Positions 34,465-47,020 of a stretch of DNA of 64,000 nucleotides are shown here, piece by piece. How positions within the stretch are numbered: position 1 is the first letter of the stretch; each line of letters starts with the position of its first letter. The notes beneath the pieces were generated by a model. That model was not told where the DNA came from. It did no database searches and saw only the letters and a program-made list of their open reading frames with translations. Location of the stretch: assembly GCA_023375675.1 (NCBI GenBank), contig JALQBC010000008.1:1240001-1304000 (forward strand). Direction: 5' to 3'. Source of the stretch: Cytospora piceicola. Taxonomy: Eukaryota; Ascomycota; Sordariomycetes; Diaporthales; Cytosporaceae. The translations under genes were made by a program, and so were the position numbers.

Positions 34465-35170
34465 TTAAATCTAATCGAGCTTATTCGGTATATTCGAACT
34501 TAAATACGTATCTTTAGATTTATTAACGAGCCGATTACTTTAAAGTATTATAGCTCGCTTTACTAACTAGCGATAAAGACTCTATATTAAACCGAAATAT
34601 ACTTTTATTTTAAGAAGGCTGTTAGCTATCTTTTAGAAAAATCTATTAAGGTTAAATTTAAAAAGGTGCTACCTCCTAAATCGCTTTATATCAGCTATAC
34701 TACAGAGTATAGTATAGAAATTTCCTTTATTAACTTACGATAAGTTAATACGTTTATATATTGTAAGCCTGTGTTTAACGAAAACGAAAATAAAAACGAA
34801 AATAAAGACGAAAATAAAAACAAAAATAAAGACGAAGACGAAGACGAAGACGAAGACGACGATAATAATTAAGACGATAATAAAGATAAAGATAAAGACA
34901 AGGATAAGTTAAAACAGATCCTTATAATTATAGTAAAGGTAGATTTTACGTATTAAACAGATAATAAGGAAATTAAATATAAGTTTACCCTTATATATAT
35001 GTTTTATAGTAATGTTAACCTTTAATTATTCTATTAGTTATTTAAGAGTATTACGGAATAGACTTTACTTAAATTCTCCGCTTTAATATCTAGAAGCAGG
35101 TATATTCTTAGCGCTAAGCTAACCTTAAGAAGCTATATTACGTAACTGCCGACTTTATATAAGTTAGTAG
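34465..35170 (+). pseudogene. RIP-degraded unknown gene I with acidic run
   Basis: About 235 codons. Readable: LNLIELIRYIRT, FRFINEPITLKYYSSLY and FKKVLPPKSLYISYTTEYS, then a long Asn/Glu/Lys to Asp/Glu low-complexity run (34,780-34,910), then YKFTLIYMFYSNVN. A second readable piece in another frame (35,260-35,450; FLEVLLDFIQSVSAG, IPYKKLRSAFNKA) may be a further exon. No family recognised. Confidence 0.5.
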
Positions 35171-35957
35171 TTTAAAACTAAACTATTATTTAAAAAAGAA
35201 GATAATCTGCTAAAGAGGTAATAGCGGTAATAGTAATAGTTATAGTAATAGTAATAAAATTAAGAACTACTACGATAAAGAGACGCGGTTCCTCGAAGTA
35301 CTATTAGACTTTATACAGTCGGTCTCGGCGGGGATAACCGTTAAGATCCCTTATAAAAAACTTCGTTCCGCCTTTAATAAGGCCGTTTAAAGCTAAATTA
35401 AGGCCGATCGTCTTCGGAAAGGAGAGGGAGGAGATAGTAGTAAGCGTTCTTAAGGTCTTTATAATAGTTAAGCTGATTTACGAGTAGTATATAAAAATGT
35501 ATAGATACCCGATAATAACTTTTACCTAGCTTTTCCCTGTTTATACCTATATTATACCTTTACTTACCTTTTTAGATCTTATTGCTCGATATACTTTTAG
35601 CTAAACCTAAGCTTTAATACCTGCTATACCTTATTCGCCGTCGAGTTATTTAGTAATAGCTTAAACGATATCTTTAAGTACTACTTTTATTTTACCGCCG
35701 AAGCCCGAACTTCGGCTAGCCGGCTAGCGTTTAATACCTCCGGATAATAAAAGAATATATAGCCTTAGTAGGTAAAGACTTTAGTAAACGACTTAATACT
35801 AGTATAGAAAAGGTAAATAAGCTACAGCCGGTCGAGTTTTACTTAAATCTTCGTTAAGCGGTAAAGGTAATATAGCTCGACGGTAACAGCGACGGCGAGG
35901 CTAAACCTAAACGTGTCGGAATTAAAGGAGACCGGTAGCCTATACTCGAAAGATAAG

Positions 35958-36663
35958 AATGTATACTACTATAGCTGTAAGGCCTTTAGATTTTACGGTA
36001 TCCCTTTCGCCTTTCTTAGTATTTAGATCTAAATTAAAACGCGCTCGAAGGTTATTAAAGCCGCGTGCTGCTATATATTAGTCCCTGTTTACGGATATAC
36101 TCGATACCGGGCCGTTTTACTTAAAAGAGATAAGGTAGTTTATACTTAAAACACGTTAAAGGAATAAGTAGTTTACTCCGCCGAAAAAAGAGGGCATAGT
36201 TATAGTATTTAGTTTTACTTTAGTTCTTATAGTATAGTTCTTAAGTAAGGTAGTTAGGGTTAATATAAAGCGAGTTATAGTACGTATAGCTACCGTTATA
36301 CCTTATAAACAGGCTGTATTCGACAAGGTTATCGAGCTAGATCTCACTTTATAGCTATTACCCGGTTAAGAACTAAGCCTACGCTTTAAAAAGTAAGGTA
36401 ATATAGTCCTCCTTTTTATAAGACTTTATATAATTAGTACCGATACTATTTCCGATACGATAGATAATATACTATATACGGTATAGCTATCTTTAAGTAC
36501 GCCGCCGGCTTAAAACTTTAAGCTAGGTCTTCCGAAGAGATTACTACCTACTCGGATATTAAAAGAATGTATATACTAGAATAGTCGCTTATTACGCTTT
36601 ATAAGTTTATTAGCTATACGACGTATCGGTTTAACCTTTACTTCGCTTCGTACGTTAGCTAAA
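35958..36663 (+). pseudogene. RIP-degraded unknown gene J
   Basis: About 235 codons. Readable: NVYYYSCKAFRFYGIPFAFL, KVIKAACCYILVPVYGYTRY, RGHSYSI, KYAAGLKLQARSSEEITTYS and YKFISYTTYRFNLYFASYVS. Cys-rich near the start, Tyr-rich later. Frame choice in the last third is less sure because the alternative frames also look open. Confidence 0.42.
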
Positions 36664-38314
36664 CGATATCTTTTTATTATCTATAAACCCTGTTCGACTT
36701 TTTAATATCGTAAACAGGTATAACTTCGAAGTAGTTTATATAGTAGTTTTAACGCTTTTTTAAAGTATAAAACTTAAAGTTTATACCTCCGACGATACTA
36801 TCGCCTATAAAAGAGTAGGCTAAAGAGTACTTTAACAGGCTACTAATAAGGATCTATAGGAATTCTTTATTATAATGTTAGTGTCCGGCTAGTAATGCCT
36901 AAAAGTGCCGGATATAAGGTTATAAAAGCTATACTATTAGTAAAAAGGGCTTTTCGCAATACTGTAATATTAAAAGATCGACGGCGATAAAGGTATAGCC
37001 GGCGGCCCTACCGCAGGCCTTTTATTAATATTATATACGTATATAGCGCTATAGGTTTTATAGCTACGAGAACGTCTTTTTATAAGGTATACTATCGAGT
37101 CCTCTTTCGCGATACTAATATATCACGCTTTAACTATCGTTACGTATAGTAACCTCGTATTACTATATGTTTCCTAAATAAACTAAGCTAAAGGCTAGCC
37201 TTTTAACGATACCCGGCGTTATAGCTAGTACTTTTAACTGCAGACGTTTATCAGAACGTTCGAAAGCTTTCGGAATACAGCCTAATAATATTTATAAAGG
37301 TCGAAATATAATAAATAACTAATAAGCTTATCTTTAGATTTAATATAATAATATCGGTTAAAGATATTTCGGGCTGTTAACGTATATTTACAGTAAAGCA
37401 AAACCTATAGTATTAGTATAGTTATCAGGAATTAAGTATTATAAATTCGGGTTTCTCTATAATAAAAAGCGTACTTATTTTTTATATCGGAATATAGTTT
37501 ATAAATAGTATACTAATATATATAAAAAGCGGAAAAGTATAAAAACATTAGTAAAAACGTTAAATAATATCCTTTTTAACTCTTTTACTTACTTAAACAG
37601 AAGTTATTCTTATAGGCGATATTAGCTAATTAATAAAATACAAGGAAAGCTATATATATATATACCTTAAAAGCGGCTTTACTTACTTTATCCGGCCTTA
37701 CCTTTAACTTTTCGGTTTACTTTTAAGATAATTATAATCTCGGATAAGCTAAACGACTATCCTTTATTTATAACGTATAAAAGGTTATAAACTATACAAT
37801 AGCGGTCTTCGGCTTATTCTTTAAGTATATAAAAAGAGATAAGGTTATTAATTATACCGATTTAAAAGCCGGTTAAGCCGGTTAAGTCTTTTATAGTCGT
37901 GCTTTTTAAAGTATCGATAACGTAGGTATAATAAAACTTCCGAATATTATTTTCGTTTCTTTTTAGTTTTTACCAGAAAAGGTTTATAAAGTAATTAACG
38001 TCGAGCTAGTCGAAAGTTATATTTATAACCTGTCTCTTTTCGGTAGCCGAAAGAATAAGCGTGTTTTTTTCGGACTTATTTTACTTCGAGTATAAGATAG
38101 TATAGAATACTTCGGTATCCGGGTATAAAAATTTAATTTAAAACCGTACGGTATTATCGACGTTATTATTACAGAAAAGGTTATCGTCTAATATCGTTAC
38201 GGCTAATACTATAGACAGGACTTACAGTGTTTTAGTATCGGTTTATAAAGGAGGTACGAAAGGTAAGACCTACATAAAGGATACGAGATTTCAGACCGGC
38301 GAAAGCGATATAAG
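36664..38314. other. Element interior, unresolved coding remnants
   Basis: Open frames exist on the plus strand (36,780-37,300) but two frames look equally plausible, so I name none. The rest is AT-rich RIP-degraded DNA. Confidence 0.35.
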
Positions 38315-38482
38315 ATAAAAGGCGACGAGTAAGATACAGGACTTAAAGGCAACGAGATAAAAGGCGACGAGTAAAATACATAACTTAAAGGCGACGAGAT
38401 AAAAGGCGACGAGTAAGATACATAACTTAAGAGCGACGAGATAAAAGGCGACGAGTGAGATATATACCTTAAAGGCGACGAA
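38315..38482. repeat. 42-bp minisatellite
   Basis: Four 42-bp units beginning ataaaaggcgacgagtaaga, with few changes between copies. A multiple of three. Confidence 0.85.
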
Positions 38483-40129
38483 GGTAAAGATATACCGGAG
38501 ATAAGGAGCTGAATAATAGGAATATAAAGGACGTAACTACTTATAAGAAAGTTCTTAACGTATACCTTTATTTATTTTTTTTATTCGTAATACTATAAGT
38601 CTTATACTTCTGTTTATTTATCTAAAAGGGACTAATATTAAAGTAGCTTAAGCGGCTAACTTTAAGATATTTTAATATTAGCCTTTTCGGCAGTTACTAC
38701 TAATCCTACGATCTTACGTTTATTCCTTATAAGGTTATAACTATAAAATAACGGAGTACTACAGGCGGCTAACCTTATAATACTCTACTACTAAGTAATT
38801 ATAATACCTTTAAAGAATAACTATTCCTATACCTTTTTATACTTAAAACGGCTACTTATTCTTACTATAAGCTCCGACCTAAAACCTTTACGTTACGACT
38901 TTAAAAACTACTAGCTTATATTAAGTTTTATAACTAAACGGCTAACTTTAAAAATAAAACTTAATACGTCTTATAATCGTATTATCCGAAAGTATCGGTT
39001 AATCCTCCCTTTTATTTTTTATTCTTAATAGCTTTTATAATATCTTACCGCCTTAATATATTTTATAGTCTAAACTATAATAAGTATACCGAACGTTTAT
39101 CTCGTAAGGATTAATACAGACTTAAGGTTTAATATTTTAGGTAGACGAAACTAAATCTTATATTTTTTTTCCGGTATTAGGCTTAAGCTTTACAGATATA
39201 GCGACTTATCTTATAGTTTATTTATTTAGTGTTTCCGGCTATAATATTACCAGGAGAATTTAGTATTTATAACTATAATCTCGCCGGGTAGTTTATTTAA
39301 CGTTTAAGTATAGCCGTATAGGTATAAAAGAACGGCGTATCTATAGTAATAAGGGCTTCCGCTTATAATTTTACCAGGTAGATAGTAATATCGTCGGATA
39401 AATAATGTTTTACCGGTAAACTAAGGTTAAATCTTCGGGTATTTTATTTAAGGTTCTTTAATATCTAGTTATAACGTTACCGGGTAAACTAAAATTAATA
39501 TTTTAGGTATTTTATTTAATTCCTAAGCTATAATCTTAAAAGTAGAAACGAAAAGCGTGCTTAATAAAGGACTCCGACTTCGACTATAACCTCGAAAGTA
39601 GTAAAGTAGAGTATAGATATAGTTATAATATACTTCGCCGTAGTTTCTGTTTCGCTTTAAACTACCTATATATACCGTTACCTAAAGTATTATTTCTATT
39701 AAATAAGTTTTTATCGGCTAGTCTAAGTCCTTTCTACAAAAACCTATATCTTTATATATAATAAACTAACTTTACTCGGTAAGATAATATTTAAAAGTAT
39801 AGCTATTATAAGAAAGATGTCTAACTCTATAGCCTATACGCTTTATTATGTTTTATAATATGCGATAGATAATAAGTATTGTAAAGATAGCTACGAACGG
39901 TAAGGCCGGCCTTTATAAAAGGCCTTAACAGTATAAGTAAGAAAGACGATATATTTAATCTCTGTTCTAGTATCTCTTGTTTAACTTATTAACGATACCT
40001 TTTAAGACCTTATTATTAGTTATTTATATCCTTTACTATCTTTCTATATAAGTCTCTCTGTCCCTATCTTTTTAAGGTATTGTCGGAACTATTAGGCCGA
40101 TACCCTTTAAGTTTTTAAAAAAAGAAATA
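38483..40129. other. Element interior with dispersed direct repeats
   Basis: Repeated words such as cggctaacttta (38,640-38,960) and a family of ttaccgggtaaactaa..tattttaggtattttattta units (39,120-39,530). No frame could be fixed. Confidence 0.4.
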
Positions 40130-40833
40130 AAGCTTATAGCCTTTTAACTGTTATTAACGACCTTATATATAACCGCTATAACTATATAGCCTTTTAGGCT
40201 ATATATAACTTAAAAGTTTTACGGCCCTTTTATAAAACAGTTTTCTATTTTATCCGTTTTACTATTTCTTTTAAGAAGAATAGTATAGTCGAAGACGTCG
40301 AAGAGCGTCTTAAGGTTAGATATATTAACACAGAGAAAAAAAACGTGCTTTATATTATCGTGTATATTATTACAGACGTAGTTAAGTTATACTATACAGA
40401 CAGGTTTAACGAGTTTAAAAACGGCTTAATCGACGTCGATAACAGAGCTATAAGCGATAAAGCTATAAAAGACAGGGCCGTAAACGATAATTCGACTAAC
40501 CCTTTTAAGAAAACTATAGACGGTAACTCGACTAACGCTTTCGGAATACCTATAAATAGTAACTCGACTAATACTTTTATAACTATAAATAGTAAGTCGA
40601 CTACCTTTAGAATTCTTACGGATAGAAGGCCGACTAATACCTTCGGAATTATAAATAGCGAATCGACTATTTTTAGAATTCCTACGGATAAAAGGCCGAC
40701 TAATACCTTCGGAATTATAAATAGCGAGTCGACTACCTTTAAAAAGCTTATAGATAGAAGGCCGATTAATACCTTCGGAATAGCTATAGATATAAGGCAG
40801 ACTAATACCTTCGATAATACTTTTAGTAGGTAG
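40130..40833 (+). pseudogene. RIP-degraded unknown gene K with 22-residue repeats
   Basis: A frame of about 230 codons, stop-free for its last 162 codons, which is exceptional inside this element. The start of that stretch is GTG, not ATG, so it is a survivor by chance of composition rather than an intact gene. After VLRPFYKTVFYFIRFTIS and VEDVEERLKVRYINTEKK, the C-terminal part is four to five tandem repeats of 22 residues built on RRPTNTFGIINSESTTFRI. Asn/Thr/Ser-rich repeats have few Gln or Trp codons, which explains the lack of stops. Function unknown. Confidence 0.5.
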
Positions 40834-41040
40834 CCCGAACGGCTAGGCTTTTTTAGTATTAATGCCGGATATAGCTTAGCCCTTTTTTCTAATCTCTCGG
40901 CCGAGTTATTTATTAACGTTTATTAGGCTTAGGTAAGTTTTTTTATAGAAGAGTTATAACTTTACTAATATAAAATAGCTTCCGGAGGATTTTCTGCTTA
41001 GCCTCGATAGTAAGGTAAGAGGCTTAAGTATAGATACTAT
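40834..41040. other. Element interior, nothing recognised
   Basis: RIP-degraded DNA between two coding remnants; no repeat or frame identified. Confidence 0.4.
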
Positions 41041-41400
41041 TCGGAAGGGTAAGATACTAAAAGGCTAAGCTACTACTTACGTCGAAGCCGAAAAAGCTAT
41101 TAGAAAAATAGCTTTAGCTAAGACCGACCTCGATACTTTTTACTAAAAACGTATAGTCGAGGCGGTTAAGTCTATTAGTAGGTTTTTCTATATCTTTATA
41201 AAGGCGGCGATAATATTAGTATATCGCTTTTATTTAGTCTTAGGGGCTAAAGCTAATATCGTATAGGACGATAATAATAACAGGTAGAGTAAGGGAGATA
41301 AGGAGGATTTATAAACCGGGTTATACTTTACGTTTACCTTTATAATGCTTTTAACCTATAAAGATAGTCGTAAGAAGTATACGATATTAGTTTTATAACG
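41041..41400 (+). pseudogene. RIP-degraded gene fragment L
   Basis: About 120 codons. Readable: TTYVEAEKAIRKIALAKTDL, QKRIVEAVKSISRFFYIFIK and RWSKGDKEDLQTGLYFTFTF. Helical, charged. It could continue gene K across an unseen intron. No family recognised. Confidence 0.42.
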
Positions 41401-42477
41401 TAAAGCGTAGATAATTTAATCCTTTAACTATTATTAAGTAAAGTGTTCGTTGTCTTTTAGTTTCTGTTAAAGCCTTCGGCTTTAATCTGCTTACTTACTT
41501 ACTTTCCTTATCTCTGTTAAAGCCTTCGGTAATAACCTACTTATTTAATTACTGTTCGAATTCGCTAAGGCCGAGTAATATCTACTATCTTTACGATTTT
41601 AACTTATAGTCTGCTGTAGTATTAGTGCCTGCGGTATCTATTAGCGAGGTTTTCTTTTTAAATACCGATTAGCGTATACCTTAAGTAACTTATTAACTAC
41701 TTTAACCTTTTCTATAGCCGTGTTTACTATACCGGCTATAGTTACTAGTATATTATCGAAAGTCTTATATTTATTAAACTCTTATTATATTTTGCCTATA
41801 AATAGGGCGTTATATTATATAGATATTAGGTAGCTCGGGGAGAGGTACGTACTATATACAGCGAGATTACCTGTCTTTTTTTAGTAGTATTATAAGTCTT
41901 TTATAGCCGCGGAGAGGTGTTACTTAACGTATATAGAATCCTCTGAAAAAGCTTATAGCTACTATAATATGCCTTAACGACTTAATAGCTATATTATACT
42001 AGCTTTATTAAGTATTAAAAACTACGACTAAAGCCTTTTACAGATGTTAATCTAAACGGTACGCTTTCTGTTAACAGACTATCGGGTCTACTACTAGTAT
42101 ATAGTAGTAGACGTCGAGCTATTTCTTTATATATAGGTCGTTTATATTTATAGACGTGTATAACCTTTTTTTTTCTTAGTATTTAAAGTATACCTTAGCC
42201 TTATTCTTCGCGGCTATCTTATTTTAAAGAGGTTATCGATAAGAGGGGCTGTTTCGAGAGCTTACTAATCTGATTATAACAGTATTTACTATAAGAGTCG
42301 TTTAGAATATCTCGGATATACGCCTTAAGGTATTGTATATACGGGATATCTCTCTCGGCGCCTTAAATAGGGACTTACCTGCTCGATATTATATTGTGTA
42401 ATCGTAATAGTTTTTACCGTAGTTTATAGCAGGAAATGTTAAAGTAAACAAAGGTAATTATCGTTTATAGGAATTGC
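41401..42477. other. Element interior, unresolved
   Basis: Contains a direct repeat of ctctgttaaagccttcgg (about 41,465 and 41,514). No frame fixed. Confidence 0.4.
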
Positions 42478-42575
42478 GTTATAGGTTAGCGTGTTGTAGG
42501 TTAGTATGTTATAGGTTAGCGTATCGTAGGTTAGCGTGTTATAAGTTAGCGTGTTATAGGTTAGCGCGCCGTAGG
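42478..42575. repeat. About 19-bp tandem repeat
   Basis: Five to six units of ataggttagcgtgttgt(ag) type, period 18-20 bp. Confidence 0.75.
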
Positions 42576-42602
42576 TGCTTAAGTGGGCCTTTATACCTAG
42601 GT

Positions 42603-42740
42603 AGTTAAGGTTAAGGTTAAAGTTAAGGTTAAGGTTAAGGTTAAGGTTAAGGTTAAGGTTAAGGTTAAGGTTAAGGTTAAGGTTAAGTTAAGGTTAAGTT
42701 AAGGTTAAGGCTAAGGCTAAGGTTACGGTTAAGGTTAAAA
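42603..42740. repeat. TTAAGG hexamer array
   Basis: About 22 tandem GGTTAA units with a few slips (ttaagttaagg, ctaagg). Not the fungal telomere repeat TTAGGG. It lies about 1.7 kb right of the element midpoint. Likely an expanded microsatellite; RIP of TTGAGG to TTAAGG is possible. Confidence 0.9.
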
Positions 42741-43065
42741 ACCTTCTTTATCGGCTATCTATTGCCTTTTACGATCGGTCTGCGCCGGACTAGCTAAGAC
42801 CTAGTAAACGAACTTTAAGTTAATATTAAGGTTATCGGTTCGAAATACTACTAAGAACCGTATATCTCGCTTAAATTAAGTAGGAATAACAGCTACTTTA
42901 TAATAATTAACCCTATTTATTTAAGTTGCCTTATCTCGTACTATATAATACTAAAATTACGCACCTTATACGATTTATCTTTATAAATTAAAGGTATCGT
43001 AAATTTAGCTACTAACCCGATTAACTAACCGCTTATACGCTTATATACGTACAGGCAGTATAACG

Positions 43066-43347
43066 TTGTTATACAGGATATATCTAGTAAGGATTAAATT
43101 ACGACGGGTAAGAGGCTTACTTTTAGATAAAAAACTATATAAGATACTAACAGACGGGTTTACGAATCTGTTATTTAAAACGAAAGTCGTCGCTACGCTT
43201 ATAAAACTTACGAAAATCGAGAAAGCGACTAAAGTAATATCTAAATCGAGGTCGTTAAATAACGCGATTAAAGCTAATATAAGGCGCTATATAATTAAAG
43301 ACGCTATACTATACTTTTATAAGAGAGATATTTATTACTTACCGTAG
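43066..43347 (+). pseudogene. RIP-degraded gene fragment M
   Basis: A 93-codon stop-free stretch with a Lys/Arg/Leu-rich sequence (LVRIKLRRVRGLLLDKK, SRSLNNAIKANIRRYIIKD), continuing past one TAG to about 43,440. The apparent start is not ATG. Could be a decayed DNA-binding protein; unrecognised. Confidence 0.35.
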
Positions 43348-43440
43348 CCGATCTTAATTACTTATTACGATTATTATAAAACGTTAACAGTTATATACGG
43401 CTAACTAAACTAATATCGTACTAAGTACGGTATATATATA

Positions 43441-44250
43441 AAATAATATATACTTTACGAAAGGTATATCGGTAAAAGAAATAAAAATAGTAAGAAAAGA
43501 AATATAACCTTAAGTATAGGCGTAAGTGCTATATCGTTTTAAAGGAGCTTTAAATCTTTAAGCCCGAAAGCTTAGTTATAGTATTATTTAAGTAGCGGTA
43601 TACTAGCGCTAAAGGGTATATTATAGAAGACCTTTACTTTTAATCGAAAGGTAAATTATAGAAGACCTTTACTCTTAATATTATAAATCTTAATTTATTC
43701 TTCTCGGTTCGAAGGTTTTTATTCGAGGTTTTTATTTTAGGTTCGAGGTTCGGTAAGGAAAGGGTCGAGGCTCGGGGTAAAGTTTTTAGTTCGCTTTTCG
43801 GTTTTATTAGCTTATCGAGTTAGTAGTTAGTAGTTAGTTTTTTAGTTTAGTCCGGTTTAAGTCTAGTTTAAAGGTATTTATTAACGACGGAAATAGCGAT
43901 TTATCTCGATATACCTATAAAACAGGCGCTTTATATACTAAATTCTATCGCTAGATAGTATAATACGCTAGATAAGTATATAAACTAGATATAGACAGGG
44001 CGGAAGTACGTATCGTAGCTAAGGTAGACGTTCGAGGCGGCCTGTAAGGTAAAAACGAATAAGTAAGCTAGTATAGGTAAAAGAGCGAGGGTTCTGTAAC
44101 GTAAAGGTATATATTTAAATAATACCTTACAGAAGTTTTTTATACTTAAATTTATTATAGGTAGTATAGGATTATAAACAGTACTATACTACAACTAAGG
44201 CCGGAGACTTTAAAACTTCCTGCCTTTTATCCGGCCGGACTTTAGCCGGA
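43441..44250. other. Element interior, unresolved
   Basis: Includes a locally GC-richer, G-rich stretch (43,690-43,860) with repeated ggttcgaggtt words. No frame fixed. Confidence 0.4.
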
Positions 44251-44251
44251 C

Positions 44252-44415
44252 CGATTAAGAGAGGCTTCGATAGCCCTAATTAGTATATATACCGTATACG
44301 TATAAGGCTAGCCCTATATAATATACCCTCCGGTTAAACCGATTAAAGGAGGCTTCGATAGCTCCGATTAGTATATGTACCGTATATATATAAGGCTAGC
44401 CTCGCGTAATATACT
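44252..44415. repeat. Direct repeat of about 86 bp, two copies
   Basis: Two copies of a unit starting ccgattaa.gaggcttcgata and including attagtatat.taccgtata and aaggctagcc. Confidence 0.75.
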
Positions 44416-45389
44416 CGGTAGGTATTACGACTTTAGGTAACAGACGCGCTAAATAGCCTACTTTATAATACCTTTAATCTATAAATATATTTTAGTTTCG
44501 TTATATAATAGTATTATTCGAAAGCCTTAAGTTAAGAGAATTATATAAAGTAGTTCGTCTGCTATAAATTAACTATTATCTATACGATATACTGTAAACG
44601 TTATATCCGGTAGCTTAAGAAGATAATAGTAGTCCGACCGGGTCGGACTAAAAGCGGTATATAGGCTAAAGGCTACTATAAATAGGCCTACCCGCCTAAT
44701 AACGTCCTTTCCTTATTATCTGTATATATTATAATATTAATATAAGAAAGAACGGCCTTAAAAAGAGTAATATAAACTTTAAAAGGCTTAGCCTACCTTT
44801 TATATTTATTTTTCTTTTTCTAATTATATTTATTCTTTAATTCTTCCCTTAGACCGTTAAATCGATTATTTATAATATAACTATCGTTTTAAGGGTATAA
44901 GGAATAAGTACAGAGATCTTATCTTTTAAAATATTTAACTTATATTAAAAACGCTAATCACGATACTAGATAAAAGCCTTAAGGTAATCGTCTTTCTTTA
45001 AACCTCGCTTACTCCTTTTAAACTGTTTTAATATTAATTATCTATAATAAAAGACGTTAACGTTAATATTACGGTTAAAAGTGTTTAACAGAATAAGTAT
45101 AGCGCTTTAAAGATATTAAACTTACTTTAAAAGCTTTTATTACTATACTAGATAAAAGCCTTAAGGTAATTATACCCTGCCCTTTAAAACCTTATTTAAT
45201 CTAGTAGTATTAATAATATTATAGAATTAATTCTTATAATCGGGCGCGGCTACTTTTTATATCTCGTGTATATATCGGGTTATTACTTAAGATAAAGACT
45301 ATAGCTTTTTTAACCTATAATTACTATAAATCTATACTAAGCTAGCTATTATAGCTAATATCGGAAAACCCGAGCCTGCCGTTTATAGC
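44416..45389. other. Element interior, unresolved
   Basis: AT-rich, with actagataaaagccttaaggtaat occurring twice (about 44,963 and 45,150). No frame fixed. Confidence 0.4.
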
Positions 45390-45790
45390 CGTCTTACCCG
45401 GCTGCCCTATTACCCGGGCTTAATACCCGGCTTAAAGAAAGTATCGTCTGCTAAAGATACTATAGACTTAGCCTGCCCGGCTGTCTTTATTACCTAGGCC
45501 TATTATTTAAGCTTAATACTCGGCTCGGTTTACTAGAGATACCGCAGACTTAGCCTGCCCGGCTACTCTTATTACCTAGGCCTAACACCCGGCTTAAAGA
45601 AAGTATCGTCTGCTAGAGATATTGTAGACCTAGCTTACCCGGCTGCTTTTATTACTTAGGTTTAACACCCGGCTTAAAGAAAGTATCGTTTACTAAAGAT
45701 ACCGTAAACTTAGCTTACCCGGCTGTCTTTATTACTTAAGCTTAATATCCGGCTCGGTCTGCCGGAGATTTCGTAGACTTAGTCTTTTTA
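45390..45790. repeat. 81-bp minisatellite
   Basis: Five units of about 81 bp (27 codons) with cccggctgtctttattac and aagaaagtatcgtctgctaa. GC-richer than its surroundings. Confidence 0.85.
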
Positions 45791-46289
45791 GCCTTCGAAA
45801 GATTATATACTTCTTTTTTTAACTTTTTTACGTAGTATAATAAAAAGTTAAAATACGATACCTTTCGTCGAAGAAATATAAGACCGACTATTATATTTAA
45901 TTCCTCTTTTTCCCTAATATATATTTAATAGTATTTTCGAAGCGCGTATAACTAGTTTAAATAAATACTAGCTATATAAGGATAACTTTATTAGCGACGT
46001 TTTAATCCTTTAAATTAAAACTAACGTGTTTAACGGTAACGACGTCGATAATAAGGAACTTTTCGACTTTAGCCCTGTTATTATATACGAAACCTTTAAG
46101 GCTAAGGTTAAAGCTAATAATACTAATACTATAGACCGTATAAATAATAGCTCCGATAAGAAAGAATAGAACAATACTACCGACGACTTTAATAAAGTTA
46201 TATTATAAATAAAATCGTACGAAAAGATAACCGAGTAAATACTATCGGCTTAAGTCTTATTAAAAAAGACGGCGTGCCTACTCTTATTA

Positions 46290-46520
46290 CTATTAAAAAG
46301 CGTAACCGCTTTTTACTCTCTGCCTTATATATATCGACCTTTATAAAGACTTTTAAGTTTACTAAAAGTAACGCTACTTTTACAGCTAGTAGTAGTTATA
46401 AACGTAAGGCGGTAAACTATACTAACGAGTTTTCTGTTTAGCGTTTTAACTACGTTACTACCGCGGCTAAGCGAATAAAAAGCGACTTTAGACTTATAAT
46501 AGTAATATTAAACTTTAACC
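46290..46520 (+). pseudogene. RIP-degraded gene fragment N
   Basis: About 75 codons: KKRNRFLLSALYISTFIKTF, SYKRKAVNYTNEFSVWRFNY. Part of a larger decayed coding region from about 46,000 with shifting best frame, suggesting lost introns or indels. No family recognised. Confidence 0.38.
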
Positions 46521-46899
46521 TATATATATTTTCTTCTATATTAATAATTTTAAGACTTAAGCGTTAATATATAACGAATAAGTTAAAACTACCTATAATA
46601 AGCTTAGTTATAAGGCGAAAGATAAAGATAAACGTCGGGCGATTATCCGATAAAAAGTACGAGGTAAAAGATATCTTTTTAAAACGATAGTATAAGATTT
46701 ATATATACGGTTACTTTCTTAAAGAAATATAAGGCAAGTAATAAAAAGAAAACTAGTCCCGGCTACTACCGAGAAAACTACCGCCTTATAAAAAGGTAAG
46801 CTTAGTTATAAGCTTAAAGATAATATCGACAAAGTTAAAGTTAAAAATAACTAGCCCGGTAAAAAGTATAAAGTAAAAGATATATTAGATAGCGTCGAT

Positions 46900-47020
46900 T
46901 TAAAACTAAAGAACCTATACTTTAAGTAATAGAAAGGCTATAGTTAAAAAGATAATACCTAAAACTTATACTTTAAGTAGTAGAAAGGCTATAGCTAAAA
47001 AGATAACACCTAAAGCTTAA
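46900..47020. repeat. 57-bp direct repeat, two copies
   Basis: Units with tatactttaagtaatagaaa followed by ggctatagttaaaaagata. Confidence 0.7.

Noticed and set aside
36300..36670. Tyrosine-recombinase C-terminus
   Set aside because: Arg/Tyr-rich pieces occur in two frames, but no ordered catalytic pattern could be established.
42603..42740. Interstitial telomere repeat
   Set aside because: Unit is TTAAGG rather than TTAGGG, so a telomeric origin is not supported.
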